A DNA stretch of 64,000 bases from Dyella humicola (GCF_026283945.1 NZ_JAPDPC010000001.1:930001-994000); one strand, 5' to 3'. Shown: positions 21,102-30,764, numbered from the stretch's first letter. The notes: generated by a model from the letters alone, not told the origin. Program-made: numbers and translations.

Positions 21102-23003
21102 GTGACCCCGGATTCCACCCACGGCACGACCGACGCTGATACCAAGCGACGCCTGGCAGCGTTGGCCCTTGGTGCGATCGGCGTGGTCTATGGCGACATC
21201 GGCACGAGTCCGCTGTACACCTTGCAGACGACGCTGAGCCACGACGGCATGAAGCCCACGCCGGAGAGCATTTATGGCGTGCTGTCGCTGATTTTCTGGG
21301 CGCAGATCCTGGTGGTCTCGCTCAAGTACGTCGTTTTCATCATGCGCGCCGACAACAAGGGCGAGGGCGGCATCATGGCGCTGCTGGCGCTGGCCTTGCG
21401 CAGCGTCAAGGGCGATGCACGCCAGCGCTGGTTCCTGGCGATCATCGGCATCTTTGGTGCCGCGCTGTTCTATGGCGATGGCGTGATCACGCCGGCCATC
21501 TCGGTGCTTTCGGCGGTTGAGGGCGTCAAGGTGGCTGCGCCTCATCTCGATCGCTGGATCGTGCCGATCACCGCGGTGATACTGTTCTTCCTGTTCGCGC
21601 TGCAGCGACATGGCACGGAGCGCGTCGGCAGGCTGTTCGGGCCGGTGATGGTGATCTGGTTCATCGTGATCGCGCTGCTGGGCGCGAACATGATCGCGCA
21701 CAATCCGCACGTGCTGACGGCAATCAATCCGCTCTATGGCGTGCGTTTCTTCTTCACTCACGGCATGCAGGCGTTCATTGCGCTCGGCGGCGTGGTGCTG
21801 GCGCTGACCGGCGCCGAGGCGCTGTACGCGGACATGGGGCATTTCGGCAAGCGGCCGATTCGCCTGGCCTGGTTCAGCTTCGTGCTGCCGGCCCTGGTGT
21901 TGAATTACTTCGGCCAGGGTGCGCTGCTGCTGGATCACCCCGAAGCGATCGACAGCCCGTTCTTCAAGCTGGTGCCGAGCGTGATGCTGTACCCGATGAT
22001 CGGCCTGGCCACGGTGGCCACGGTGATTGCCTCGCAGGCGGTGATCTCCGGTGCGTTCTCGATGACGCGCGAGGCGATGTCGCTGGGCTATTCGATGCGC
22101 ATGCCGGTGGTGCATACCTCGCGTGAGATGTCCGGCCAGATTTTCGTGCCGTGGGTGAACAACTTCCTGCTGGTGATGGTGCTGCTGGCGGTGGTGGGTT
22201 TCCGCAGTTCGGATAGCTTGAGCGCGGCCTACGGCATCGCAGTGACTGGCACCATGACCATCACCACGATTCTTGCCCTGATCGTGGCGCGCCGGCAGTG
22301 GCATTGGAGCCGCCTTACCGTCATCGTCGCTGGCATCCTGCTGCTGTCCATCGATCTGTCCTTCCTGGGCGCCAACCTGATCAAGGTCGAATACGGCGGC
22401 TGGTTCCCGCTGGTATTGGGCGTGGCGGTGTTCATCGTGATGACCACCTGGCGGCGCGGTCGCGAGTTGGTGGTGCGCGAGATCAAGCAATCCGGGCTGG
22501 CGCTGCAGCCGTTCATCGAGAACATCGCCGAGCATCCGCCGTTGCGCGTACCGGGTACGGCCGTGTTCCTCACCGCCAACCAGAATTCCGTGCCACATGC
22601 GTTGCTGCATAACCTCAAGCACAACAAGGTGCTGCACGAGCGCAATGTGCTGTTGACGGTGGAGATGCTGGAGACGCCGGTGGCCGAGCCGAACGAACGC
22701 ATCGAGATCACCGAGCTGGGTGGCAACTTCTATGGTCTCGAATTGCGCTTCGGTTTTGCCGAGGATCCGAATATCCCGCGGGCGCTGTCCCAGTGCCAAC
22801 GGGTCGGCATGCCGTTCGACATGATGGACACCACGTTCTTCCTGTCCCGCGAAACCATCATCGCGGATGCGCGGCGTCCGGGCATGGCGCTATGGCGCGA
22901 CAAGCTGTTCGCCTTCATGGCGCGTAATGCGTTGCCGGCGACGGCGTTCTTCCAGATTCCCGGCAATCGCCTGATCGAACTGGGTGCGCAGGTGGAGATT
23001 TAG
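21102..23003 (+). CDS. kup: Low-affinity potassium transporter Kup
   Basis: Inner-membrane K+/H+ symporter of the KUP/HAK/KT family. 633 residues from a GTG at 21102, only 3 bases after ruvA. About 12 hydrophobic helices span residues 20-440, then a cytoplasmic tail. The signature GVVYGDIGTSPLYTL is at about residues 28-42. FYGDGVITPAISVLSA and ALTGAEALYADMGHFGKRPI are further family motifs. Its place inside the ruv cluster suggests co-transcription with ruvCA. Confidence 0.96.
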   Translation: MTPDSTHGTTDADTKRRLAALALGAIGVVYGDIGTSPLYTLQTTLSHDGMKPTPESIYGVLSLIFWAQILVVSLKYVVFIMRADNKGEGGIMALLALALRSVKGDARQRWFLAIIGIFGAALFYGDGVITPAISVLSAVEGVKVAAPHLDRWIVPITAVILFFLFALQRHGTERVGRLFGPVMVIWFIVIALLGANMIAHNPHVLTAINPLYGVRFFFTHGMQAFIALGGVVLALTGAEALYADMGHFGKRPIRLAWFSFVLPALVLNYFGQGALLLDHPEAIDSPFFKLVPSVMLYPMIGLATVATVIASQAVISGAFSMTREAMSLGYSMRMPVVHTSREMSGQIFVPWVNNFLLVMVLLAVVGFRSSDSLSAAYGIAVTGTMTITTILALIVARRQWHWSRLTVIVAGILLLSIDLSFLGANLIKVEYGGWFPLVLGVAVFIVMTTWRRGRELVVREIKQSGLALQPFIENIAEHPPLRVPGTAVFLTANQNSVPHALLHNLKHNKVLHERNVLLTVEMLETPVAEPNERIEITELGGNFYGLELRFGFAEDPNIPRALSQCQRVGMPFDMMDTTFFLSRETIIADARRPGMALWRDKLFAFMARNALPATAFFQIPGNRLIELGAQVEI

Positions 23004-23151
23004 CCGCGAGGCGCGGGCGCTGCTGTGGAAGTGCGGCGGAGTTTGGCTGGCGAAGGGTAGTGGGGCGCCAGCGTCGACTACCTGAAATAACCCTGGGCGT
23101 GACGACCAGGAACCGTCGCTGGCTGCATGATGACCACAGGTGGCCGGACTA

Positions 23152-23172
23152 CGCGCCCCCGCTACCCATCCC
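23152..23172 (+). repeat. 21-base direct repeat, copy 1 (before ruvB)
   Basis: CGCGCCCCCGCTACC plus CATCCC, ending 52 bases before the ruvB start. A copy with one mismatch lies at 24374-24394 before ybgC. Confidence 0.6.
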
Positions 23173-23224
23173 ATCTCTGCTCCATCCCCCCGGCAGCGCC
23201 CTCACGCTGCCATAATGCGCACCT

Positions 23225-24271
23225 ATGACCGACCACCGCATCGTCACCGCCGCCGCCCATATGGACGACGAGGCTCTGGAAGCCTCCATCCGGCCCAAGC
23301 GGCTGGCCGAGTATCTGGGGCAGCAGGCGGTGCGCGAGCAGATGTCGATTTATATCGAGGCTGCAAAGAAACGTGGTGGTGCGCTGGATCACGTGCTGAT
23401 CTTCGGGCCTCCGGGCCTGGGCAAGACCACCTTGAGCCACGTGATTGCCAACGAGCTCGGCGTCAATTTGCGCTCCACCTCGGGTCCGGTGCTGGAGCGC
23501 GCCGGTGACCTGGCCGCCTTGCTGACCAATCTCGAGCCGCACGACGTGCTGTTCGTGGATGAGATCCACCGCCTTTCGCCCGTGGTCGAGGAAGTGCTCT
23601 ATCCGGCGATGGAAGATTTCCAGATCGACATCATGATCGGCGAGGGCCCGGCCGCGCGCTCGATCAAGCTCGACCTGCCGCCATTCACCTTGATCGGCGC
23701 GACCACGCGGGCGGGCTTGCTCACGGCGCCGCTGCGTGACCGCTTCGGCATCGTGCAGCGTCTGGAGTTCTATACGCCCGAAGAGCTCACCGCCATCGTG
23801 CGACGCTCCGCCCGCATCATGGGCATTGCCTGCGATCCGGAAGGGGCGCAGGAAATTGCCCGTCGCTCACGCGGCACCCCGCGTATCGCCAATCGCTTGC
23901 TGCGCCGCGTGCGTGACTACGCCGAAGTGCGTGCCGACGGACAGATCACGTTCGCCGCCGCCCGTGCCGCGATGGAGATGCTCAAGGTGGATGCCGAGGG
24001 TTTCGACGAACTGGATCGCCGTTTGCTCAACACCATCATTGAAAATTTCGACGGCGGCCCGGTGGGCGTGGAATCGCTGGCCGCCGCGCTCAGCGAGGAC
24101 CGCGGCACGCTTGAAGACGTGGTCGAGCCTTATCTGATCCAGCAGGGTTTCCTGGTGCGCACCGCGCGCGGCCGCATGGCCAGCGCCAAGGCGTGGCGAC
24201 ACTTGGGCCTGACGCCGCCGCCGCGTCAGCCGTTGGCGGTGGACCTGTTCGCCGGTGACGGGAGTGTCTGA
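23225..24271 (+). CDS. ruvB: Holliday-junction branch-migration ATPase RuvB
   Basis: AAA+ motor that drives branch migration with RuvA. 348 residues. Walker A is [14 protein letters not shown] near residue 60, Walker B FVDEIHRL, sensor 1 GATTRAG, and the arginine-finger region follows LRDRFGI. The C-terminal winged helix has the RTARGRMAS segment. The ATG at 23225 is preceded by 221 bases without a gene, so ruvB may have its own promoter despite its position after kup. Confidence 0.97.
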   Translation: MTDHRIVTAAAHMDDEALEASIRPKRLAEYLGQQAVREQMSIYIEAAKKRGGALDHVLIFGPPGLGKTTLSHVIANELGVNLRSTSGPVLERAGDLAALLTNLEPHDVLFVDEIHRLSPVVEEVLYPAMEDFQIDIMIGEGPAARSIKLDLPPFTLIGATTRAGLLTAPLRDRFGIVQRLEFYTPEELTAIVRRSARIMGIACDPEGAQEIARRSRGTPRIANRLLRRVRDYAEVRADGQITFAAARAAMEMLKVDAEGFDELDRRLLNTIIENFDGGPVGVESLAAALSEDRGTLEDVVEPYLIQQGFLVRTARGRMASAKAWRHLGLTPPPRQPLAVDLFAGDGSV

Positions 24272-24373
24272 GCGGGAGCGGGCAGCGGGTCGTGGGGACG
24301 CCTGCCCGCACGATGGACGCGAGCCTGTCATGGTCCGTCTTCAAGCCTTCGGCTGGTTGCGGCCCGTAGTCTT

Positions 24374-24394
24374 CGCGCCCCCGCTACCTATCCC
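24374..24394 (+). repeat. 21-base direct repeat, copy 2 (before ybgC)
   Basis: CGCGCCCCCGCTACC plus TATCCC, ending 31 bases before the ybgC start. It differs from 23152-23172 at one base. Confidence 0.6.
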
Positions 24395-24425
24395 CCATCC
24401 CCTGGCCCGCCCTTAGAACCCGTCC

Positions 24426-24839
24426 ATGTCCGATCACCAGCCCTTCCATTGGCCCGTCCGCGTCTATTGGGAAGACACCGACGCTGGCGGCGTGGTCTAT
24501 CACGCCAGCTATCTGCGTTTCATGGAGCGAGCTCGCAGCGAGTGGCTGCGGGCCATGGGTATCAACCAGTCTGCCTACAAGGAGGCCACTGGTTTGGCCT
24601 TCCTGGTCCGGGAAATGCAGATCGACTTCCTGCGGGCGGCCCTGCTGGATGATGAACTGTCGGTAAGCGTCGAAGTCAAAGAACGGCGCGCAGCCAGTAT
24701 CCTCTTTGCCCAAACGATCCGCCGGGTGGACGGGACGGAGCTGATTCGCGCGAAGGTGCGCGTGGCCTGTGTCGATGTCCGCCGAATGCGTCCGGTGCAA
24801 ATTCCGGCCGATTTCACCCCTGGCCTTTCCCCTCAATAA
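24426..24839 (+). CDS. ybgC: Tol-Pal-associated acyl-CoA thioesterase YbgC
   Basis: Hot-dog-fold thioesterase, 137 residues. The active-site stretch DTDAGGVVYHASYLRFMERA is near residues 17-36, with the catalytic Asp in the usual DxDxxGVVYH pattern. It opens the tol-pal block, as in most proteobacteria, 29 bases before tolQ. It is thought to act on acyl-CoA or phospholipid-linked substrates at the membrane. Confidence 0.95.
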   Translation: MSDHQPFHWPVRVYWEDTDAGGVVYHASYLRFMERARSEWLRAMGINQSAYKEATGLAFLVREMQIDFLRAALLDDELSVSVEVKERRAASILFAQTIRRVDGTELIRAKVRVACVDVRRMRPVQIPADFTPGLSPQ

Positions 24840-24868
24840 AAGTACGTACGCTGGAGAACCTTCGAGCA

Positions 24869-25558
24869 ATGAACGGTGGACTGAACATTTTCAAGCTGAT
24901 CGCGGAAGCGAGCATCCTGGTGCAGTTTGTGATGCTGGTGCTGCTGGTGTTCTCCTTCCTTTCATGGGTGATCATCCTGCGCAAGCATGCCCAGCTGAAA
25001 TCCGCGATGGAGGAGGCCGAGGGCTTCGAGGAGCGCTTCTGGTCAGGTGCCGACCTCGCCCAGCTGTTCCGGGAAGTGAGCAATCGCGGTGCCGAGAACG
25101 GCGGCATGGAAAACGTCTTCGAGTCGGGCTTCCGCGAGTTCGTGCGTCAGCGCCAGCGCAAGACGCATGACATGCGCGTCGTCATCGAGGGTTCCGAGCG
25201 CGCCATGCGCGTGGCCGGTACGCGCGAAATCGGACGGCTCGAGCGCAACCTGGAGTTCCTCGCCAACGTCGGTTCGATCAGCCCCTACGTGGGCCTGTTC
25301 GGCACCGTCATCGGCATCATGGGCGCGTTCCAGGGCCTGGGCGAGATGAAAGACGTGACCATCGCCGTGGTGGCGCCGCACATCTCCGAGGCGCTGATTG
25401 CTACCGCCATGGGTCTGTTCGCGGCGATTCCCGCGGTGTGGGCCTATAACCGCTTCGCCAACAAGGTCGAGCGCGTGGCCTCCCGCTACGACGTGTTCCA
25501 GGAGGAGTTCTCCTCCGTGCTGCAGCGGCAGATCCAGGCCGACGACGCGTCTGCTTGA
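24869..25558 (+). CDS. tolQ: Tol-Pal proton-channel subunit TolQ
   Basis: 229 residues, MotA/TolQ/ExbB family. TM1 is at about residues 13-35 (LVQFVMLVLLVFSFLSWVII). A large cytoplasmic loop follows, then TM2 in the conserved NVGSISPYVGLFGTVIGIMGAF and TM3 near ISEALIATAMGLFAAIPAVW. With TolR it uses the proton gradient to energise TolA for outer-membrane constriction at division. The next gene begins 11 bases downstream. Confidence 0.97.
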   Translation: MNGGLNIFKLIAEASILVQFVMLVLLVFSFLSWVIILRKHAQLKSAMEEAEGFEERFWSGADLAQLFREVSNRGAENGGMENVFESGFREFVRQRQRKTHDMRVVIEGSERAMRVAGTREIGRLERNLEFLANVGSISPYVGLFGTVIGIMGAFQGLGEMKDVTIAVVAPHISEALIATAMGLFAAIPAVWAYNRFANKVERVASRYDVFQEEFSSVLQRQIQADDASA

Positions 25559-25569
25559 GGATTTGATCA

Positions 25570-26007
25570 ATGCGTAGCACTGCGCGACACAAGCGCTTCA
25601 AGCTCAAATCCGAGATCAACGTCGTGCCGTATATCGACGTGATGCTGGTGCTGTTGATCATTTTCATGGTCACCACGCCCATGCTCAACTCCAATGTCGA
25701 CGTGAACCTGCCGCAGGCGCACGCCAAGTCGATGCAGGACAAGAAAGACCCGGTCATCGTCTCGGTCGATCAGCAGGGGCAGCTCTATCTCACGCTGGGT
25801 GACGAGAAGAAGCAGCCCGTCGATGTCGAGACCATGAAGGCCAAGGTAGGTGCGTTCGTGAAGGCGAACCCTGAGGTCAGCGTCCTTGTGGCCGGTGATC
25901 GCGACGGCAAGTACGAGGGCGTGTATCAGGTGCTGGCCGACCTGCAGCAGGCCGGCGTGGCCAAGGTCGGTCTGATGAGCGCGCCGGAGTCGGGCAGCAA
26001 GAAATGA
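25570..26007 (+). CDS. tolR: Tol-Pal channel subunit TolR
   Basis: 145 residues, ExbD/TolR family. The single membrane helix carries the proton-binding aspartate in INVVPYIDVMLVLLIIFMV (D near residue 23). The periplasmic domain follows with VLVAGDRDGKYEGVYQVL. It overlaps tolA by 4 bases (ATGA). Confidence 0.96.
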   Translation: MRSTARHKRFKLKSEINVVPYIDVMLVLLIIFMVTTPMLNSNVDVNLPQAHAKSMQDKKDPVIVSVDQQGQLYLTLGDEKKQPVDVETMKAKVGAFVKANPEVSVLVAGDRDGKYEGVYQVLADLQQAGVAKVGLMSAPESGSKK

Positions 26008-26948
26008 GGGCCGACTCCCCCAAGGGTACGTCCAAGGCTGTCGTACTCTCTTCCATTCTCCATTTGGGCATCGTGGGTTTTCTGGCCCTCGCGGTGGTGC
26101 CGTGCTCGTTCTACGAGAACCTGTTCGAGACGCTGCACCTGCCAGCCAGCTGGAATCCGATCACCTGCGCCAAGCCGCTGTCGCTGCCGGGCGAAATCAT
26201 CGAAGCCACCCTGATCGGCCCTACCGGCGCGCCGCCGCCGAAGGCGGTCAAGGCCAAGCCGGTGCCGGACACCACGCCACCACCGCCGACGATTCCGCCA
26301 CCGACGCCCCAGGAAGAGGCGCCCGTGGTCAAGACGCTACCGCCGCCGCCCGAGCATCCGGATACCAAGGATCAGGAGAAGGTCGTGGCCGATGCCTTGC
26401 AGAAGGCTGAGGACGCGAAGAAGGAGCAGGAGGAGAAGCAGCGTCAGCGACAGTCGGAATTGGACGCCCAGGCGGCCAAGCAGAAGCAGGACAAGCAGAA
26501 GCTCGACGAGATGTTCGCCAAGCTTGATGCGGCCCAGAACGCGGCCCAGAAGGCGCAGGACAAGGCCAAGCAGGCCAAGCAGCAGATGGAAGACCTCAAG
26601 AACGCCAAGGACAACGGCATGACCAATGTGCCCGCTGCCGAGCAGCGACAGACCGGTACCAACGGTCCGGACGCGGGTTTGCTGGCCCAATATTTGGCTG
26701 CGATTCAGAACGCGGTCACACAGAATTGGCTTCGCCCGGATAACATGCCGAGCACGCCGTGCATCGTGCACATCGTGCAGTTGCCTGGTGGCGACGTGAT
26801 GAGCGCCAAGGTCGATCCTAGCTGCCCATACGACGACGCCGGCAAGCGTTCCATCGAAAACGCCGTACTGCGCGCTCAGCCCCTGCCTTACAAGGGCTTT
26901 GAGAGCGTGTTCAACCGCAATATCGATTTCACTTTCAGGCCGCAGTGA
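26004..26948 (+). CDS. tolA: Tol-Pal energy-transducing protein TolA
   Basis: 314 residues. The N-terminal membrane anchor (VVLSSILHLGIVGFLALAV) contains the SxxxH-like motif of TonB/TolA. A proline-rich stretch at about residues 73-125 is followed by a long Lys/Gln/Ala/Asp helix (about 130-212), and a C-terminal domain with ENAVLRAQPLPYKG near the end. It spans the periplasm and contacts TolB and Pal. The C-terminal domain has two cysteines (PSTPCIVHI, DPSCPYDD) that may form a disulfide. Confidence 0.95.
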   Translation: MRADSPKGTSKAVVLSSILHLGIVGFLALAVVPCSFYENLFETLHLPASWNPITCAKPLSLPGEIIEATLIGPTGAPPPKAVKAKPVPDTTPPPPTIPPPTPQEEAPVVKTLPPPPEHPDTKDQEKVVADALQKAEDAKKEQEEKQRQRQSELDAQAAKQKQDKQKLDEMFAKLDAAQNAAQKAQDKAKQAKQQMEDLKNAKDNGMTNVPAAEQRQTGTNGPDAGLLAQYLAAIQNAVTQNWLRPDNMPSTPCIVHIVQLPGGDVMSAKVDPSCPYDDAGKRSIENAVLRAQPLPYKGFESVFNRNIDFTFRPQ

Positions 26949-28273
26949 TGAAGCCCATGCGCAAATTGAGCTTAAGCCTCACCCTCGTCCTGCTCGCCGT
27001 GACCGCCTTGTTCGTCGGTCCGGCCGCAGCCCAGTCGCTCAATGTCGATATCGTCGGCGGACTCAAGACGGCCACCCCGATCGCCGTGGTGCCATTTGCC
27101 CAGGCCGGCGGTGAGCCGCTGGCGACCGACGTTGCCGACGTCATGCGCAACGACTTCAACCGTTCCGGCAAATTCCGCTCGCTGGCCAAGAGCGAGATCG
27201 TGGAGACGCCGTCCAAGGGTGCGGACATCAACTTCGCCACCTGGCGCCTGCTCAAGCAGGACTACATGGTGGTGGGACGCGTCATTGACGCGGGTGGCGG
27301 CAGCTTGCGTGTCGAGTACGAGTTGTGGGACGTCAACAAGCAGCAGAGTCTGCTGGCCCAGGCCTTCACCGCGCCGGTCGGTGACCTGCGCGGCGTCGCC
27401 CACCAGATCGCCGACCAGATCTACGAAAAAATCACCGGTGTACGCGGGGCATTCTGGACGCGCATTGCCTATATCACCGCCGTGGGCCTGGGCAATAACA
27501 CCACCTACGCGCTGATCGTGGCCGATTCGGACGGCTTCAACCCGCAGGTGGTGGCCCGCTCGCGCGAGTCGCTGCTGTCGCCGGCGTGGTCGCCGGATGG
27601 CCGCAAGATCGCCTACGTGTCGTTCGAGAGTGGCAATTCGGCCATCTACGTGCAGGACATCACCACGGGTTCGCGTCAGCTGGTATCGGCCAAGTCGAAG
27701 GGCATCAACGGTGCCCCGGCCTGGTCGCCGGACGGCAGCAAGCTCGCCCTGGCGCTGTCCTTCGTGGGCAATCCCGAGATCTACGTGCTCGATCTGGCCA
27801 GCCGCCAGGAAACCCGCCTGACCAACAATCTGGCCATCGACACCGAGCCGCGCTGGACCCCAGACGGCCAGAGCATCATCTTCACCTCTGACCGTTCTGG
27901 CCGTCCGCAGCTCTACCAGATGCCGGCCAGCGGCGGTGGTGCCGACCGCATCACCTTCCAGGGTCAGTTCAACGCGAATGCCTCGATCAGCTACGACGGC
28001 AAGCAGATCGCGATGGTGCAGGGCAACGGGAACGTGTATCGTATTGCCATTATGGACCGCAGTCTGGGTGGGCAGGTGCGCTTCATTTCGCCGGGTCCTA
28101 TCGATGAAACCCCGAGTTTCGCGCCTAATGCCAGCATGCTGTTGTATGCCGCTACCGAAGGACGCCGCGGCGTATTGTATGCCGTATCGGCTGACGGCCT
28201 GGTCCGGCAGCGCCTCGTGCTGTCCGATGGCGATGTCCGCGAGCCGGCCTGGGGACCCTACCGGGAGCGTTAA
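26948..28273 (+). CDS. tolB: Tol-Pal periplasmic protein TolB
   Basis: 441 residues, periplasmic. A signal peptide ends at GPAAAQ near residue 29. The N-terminal alpha/beta domain is followed by a six-bladed beta-propeller whose repeats show SPAWSPDGRKIAYVSFE, APAWSPDGSKLA and EPRWTPDGQSIIFTSDRSG. The start ATG shares a base with the tolA stop; an ATG at 26957 is also possible. It binds Pal and the TolA C-terminus. Confidence 0.96.
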   Translation: MKPMRKLSLSLTLVLLAVTALFVGPAAAQSLNVDIVGGLKTATPIAVVPFAQAGGEPLATDVADVMRNDFNRSGKFRSLAKSEIVETPSKGADINFATWRLLKQDYMVVGRVIDAGGGSLRVEYELWDVNKQQSLLAQAFTAPVGDLRGVAHQIADQIYEKITGVRGAFWTRIAYITAVGLGNNTTYALIVADSDGFNPQVVARSRESLLSPAWSPDGRKIAYVSFESGNSAIYVQDITTGSRQLVSAKSKGINGAPAWSPDGSKLALALSFVGNPEIYVLDLASRQETRLTNNLAIDTEPRWTPDGQSIIFTSDRSGRPQLYQMPASGGGADRITFQGQFNANASISYDGKQIAMVQGNGNVYRIAIMDRSLGGQVRFISPGPIDETPSFAPNASMLLYAATEGRRGVLYAVSADGLVRQRLVLSDGDVREPAWGPYRER

Positions 28274-28522
28274 TCAGTTCATGCCGTGACGCGTAAGCGG
28301 CACGGCGATGTGATTCGGGTGTGAACGGCATAACGACACCCCGGATCAAACAGCTTGTCGGTCGCGGCAGTGCGTCGCAATCGGCGGGTCAGGCGGTTGC
28401 GAGACAGCGCACCGCCGGCAGCAAAATGTCAAAATAACAGCCGGTTGACCGGCGATCACTGTCCCGAAACCGCAATCATTACTGACTGTCGGAACTCAAA
28501 CCTGTTTGAAGGAACGTCCACC
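28274..28522. other. Intergenic gap between tolB and pal
   Basis: 249 bases without a gene. The region is long enough to carry a separate pal promoter, but I could not pick a convincing -35/-10 pair. The pal ribosome-binding site GAAGGA is at 28508-28513. Confidence 0.6.
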
Positions 28523-29029
28523 ATGAATAAGACCATTCGCGTTGCCCTGGTCGCCCTGCTTTGCGTTGGCGCGGCCGCATGCTCGAAGAAGCAGGAAGTT
28601 AAGCCGCAGCCGCAGCCTGAGCCGCAGCCCATGACTCAGCCGGCCCCGACCAGCAACAAGTTCACCCCGGCCGATCTCGATACCGATGCCTGCCTGCGTC
28701 AGCGCGTCGTGTACTTCGATTTCGACAAGGACGTGATCCGTCCTGAGTTCGAGCAGATCATGCAGTGCCATGCCAAGTATCTGCAGGACCGCCCGATGGC
28801 TGCCATCCGTCTGGAAGGCCACACCGACGAGCGCGGTACCCGCGAGTACAACCTTGGCCTGGGTGAGCGCCGCGGCAACGCCGTGTCCAATGCCCTGCAG
28901 GCCAACGGCGGCTCGGCCAGCCAGCTCAGCGTCATCTCCTACGGCAAGGAAAAGCCGGTGTGTCGTGAGCACAACGAGGATTGCTGGAGCAAGAACCGTC
29001 GCGTCGAGATCGTCTACACGGCGAAGTAA
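28523..29029 (+). CDS. pal: Peptidoglycan-associated lipoprotein Pal
   Basis: 168 residues from the ATG at 28523. The lipobox VGAAAC places the lipidated Cys near residue 21. A Lys/Pro/Gln-rich tether is followed by the OmpA-like domain with VVYFDFDKDVI, LEGHTDERGTREYNLGLGERR and NRRVEIVY, which bind peptidoglycan. It is anchored in the outer membrane and partners TolB. The stop overlaps the next start by one base. Confidence 0.97.
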   Translation: MNKTIRVALVALLCVGAAACSKKQEVKPQPQPEPQPMTQPAPTSNKFTPADLDTDACLRQRVVYFDFDKDVIRPEFEQIMQCHAKYLQDRPMAAIRLEGHTDERGTREYNLGLGERRGNAVSNALQANGGSASQLSVISYGKEKPVCREHNEDCWSKNRRVEIVYTAK

Positions 29030-29922
29030 TGAAGAAGCGTCTGGCTAAAAGTTTCACAGCCAGGATAAGCATGGCGGGCGCGTTAGCGTCCGCCATGCTT
29101 TTTGCTGTCCCGGCACTGGCACAGGAGTCCCGCTTGAGTCTGGCCGACCGCGTTTCGCGGCTCGAGCAGCAGGCACAGAGCCAGAACCAGGGCGTCGGGA
29201 TGGTCAACCAGGTGCAGGCACTGCAATCGCAGGTGCAGCAGCTGCAGGGTCAGGTCGAGGAGCTTCAGCATCAGCTGCAGCAGGCCGACGACAAGAACAA
29301 AGCACAGTACACGGATCTCGATTCGCGCCTGGGCCGCCTTGAGGGTGGTGCCGGTGCAGCGGGGGGGAATGCCGCTGGTGCAGCCAACGCGAATCCGGCG
29401 CCCGCGCCGAATACGGCGAATGCCGCACCGGCAGCGGCTGCCGCCGCGGGTGCCGCGGCGGCGGCGACGGATGCGAGCAAGGGCAAGAACGCAAAGGCCG
29501 CTGGCGCGGCAGCACCTGCGCCGGCCAATGCGGCGGGCGCGCAGGCTGCCTATGATGAAGCGTTCAAAGCGCTGCGGGGTGGCGACTATGTGACGGCGTC
29601 GCGTGGTTTTCGCAATTTCATCCAGCAGTACCCCGACAGTCCGCTGGCGCCTAATGCCTTTTACTGGCTGGGCGAGTCGTACTACGTCACCATGAATTAC
29701 CCGGTCGCGGTCGAGGCTTTTCAGCACCTGCTGAGTCAGTTCCCGCAAAGCGAGAAGGCACCCGATGCCATGCTCAAGCTCGGCTACAGCCAGCTCGAGC
29801 TCAAGCAGGTCGATGCCGGCAAGGCCACGCTAAAAGCCGTATCCACCAAGTATCCGGGTTCCAACGCTGCCAAGCTGGCCCAGGAACGTCTGCGCCGGCT
29901 CCAGCTGCAGCCGGCCAATTGA
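29029..29922 (+). CDS. cpoB: Cell-division coordinator CpoB (YbgF)
   Basis: 297 residues, periplasmic. The signal peptide ends at VPALAQ near residue 26. An N-terminal coiled coil (RVSRLEQQ, QLQGQVEELQHQLQQ) trimerises in known members. A long Ala/Asn/Pro linker at about 100-165 leads to three tetratricopeptide-like repeats (AAYDEAFKALRGGDY, AFYWLGESYY, DAMLKLGYSQLELKQ). It couples Tol with peptidoglycan synthesis at division and is the usual last gene of the tol-pal operon. Confidence 0.95.
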   Translation: MKKRLAKSFTARISMAGALASAMLFAVPALAQESRLSLADRVSRLEQQAQSQNQGVGMVNQVQALQSQVQQLQGQVEELQHQLQQADDKNKAQYTDLDSRLGRLEGGAGAAGGNAAGAANANPAPAPNTANAAPAAAAAAGAAAAATDASKGKNAKAAGAAAPAPANAAGAQAAYDEAFKALRGGDYVTASRGFRNFIQQYPDSPLAPNAFYWLGESYYVTMNYPVAVEAFQHLLSQFPQSEKAPDAMLKLGYSQLELKQVDAGKATLKAVSTKYPGSNAAKLAQERLRRLQLQPAN

Positions 29923-29932
29923 GGTTGTAGTT

Positions 29933-30622
29933 GTGAGCAGTAACGCGAGCGTGGTGCCTACCACCTCATCGCAAGCATCACCCGAGCGCTTGCGCATCAC
30001 CGAGATCTTCCACTCGATCCAGGGCGAGGCTGATGCGATCGGCTGGCGCACCGTGTTCGTGCGACTTACCGGTTGTCCGCTGCGCTGTGTCTGGTGCGAT
30101 ACCGAGTATTCGTTTTACGGCGGCGACTGGCGCGATATCGACGACATCGTTGCCGAAGTGGCCTCGCATGGCGCCAAGCATGTCTGTGTGACCGGCGGCG
30201 AGCCGCTGGCGCAGAAGCGTTGCCTGATCCTGCTCAAGCGCTTATGCGATGCCGGCCACGACGTATCGCTGGAGACTTCCGGCGCACTGGATGTGTCGCA
30301 GGTCGATCCGCGCGTACGCAAGGTGATGGATCTGAAGGCGCCGGATTCCGGCGAAAGCAAGCGCAATCTGTGGTCGAACATCGACCTGCTGTTGCCTCAC
30401 GATCAGCTCAAGATCGTCATTGCCAGCCGTGCGGACTATGAGTGGGCGCGCGCTGTGGTGGCCGAGCATCGACTGATCGAGCGCTGCATGGTGCTGTTCT
30501 CGCCGGTGCATGGCGCCATCCAGCCGCGCGAGCTGGCCGAGTGGATCATCGAGGACAAGCTCGATGTGCGTTTCCAGATGCAGCTGCACAAGCTGCTGTG
30601 GAACGACGAGCCGGGTCACTGA
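29933..30622 (+). CDS. queE: 7-carboxy-7-deazaguanine synthase QueE
   Basis: Radical-SAM enzyme that contracts the ring of 6-carboxytetrahydropterin in queuosine synthesis. 229 residues from a GTG at 29933. The cluster-binding motif is Cys-x3-Cys-x2-Cys in GCPLRCVWCDTEYSF near residue 45. EIFHSIQGE is the N-terminal family signature and TGGEPLAQ follows. It is 10 bases downstream of cpoB and probably co-transcribed. Confidence 0.95.
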   Translation: MSSNASVVPTTSSQASPERLRITEIFHSIQGEADAIGWRTVFVRLTGCPLRCVWCDTEYSFYGGDWRDIDDIVAEVASHGAKHVCVTGGEPLAQKRCLILLKRLCDAGHDVSLETSGALDVSQVDPRVRKVMDLKAPDSGESKRNLWSNIDLLLPHDQLKIVIASRADYEWARAVVAEHRLIERCMVLFSPVHGAIQPRELAEWIIEDKLDVRFQMQLHKLLWNDEPGH

Positions 30623-30764
30623 GCTTGTGCGAGTGCGGGTAGCCAAGCCCGCGCCCGTGTTTTGCCGGCGGTCAACGCCGTGACAAAGGTTTTCTGCGCG
30701 CTGGCCTATCTTGCCGGTGGCGTCTTTCGGCCGGTGACCGGCCTGGCTTGGATGGATGTAACTC

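Noticed and set aside
30623-30764. preQ1 riboswitch before queC
   Set aside because: The gap has short GC hairpins (for example GGCCGGT-G-ACCGGCC at 30729-30743) but no preQ1 aptamer signature.
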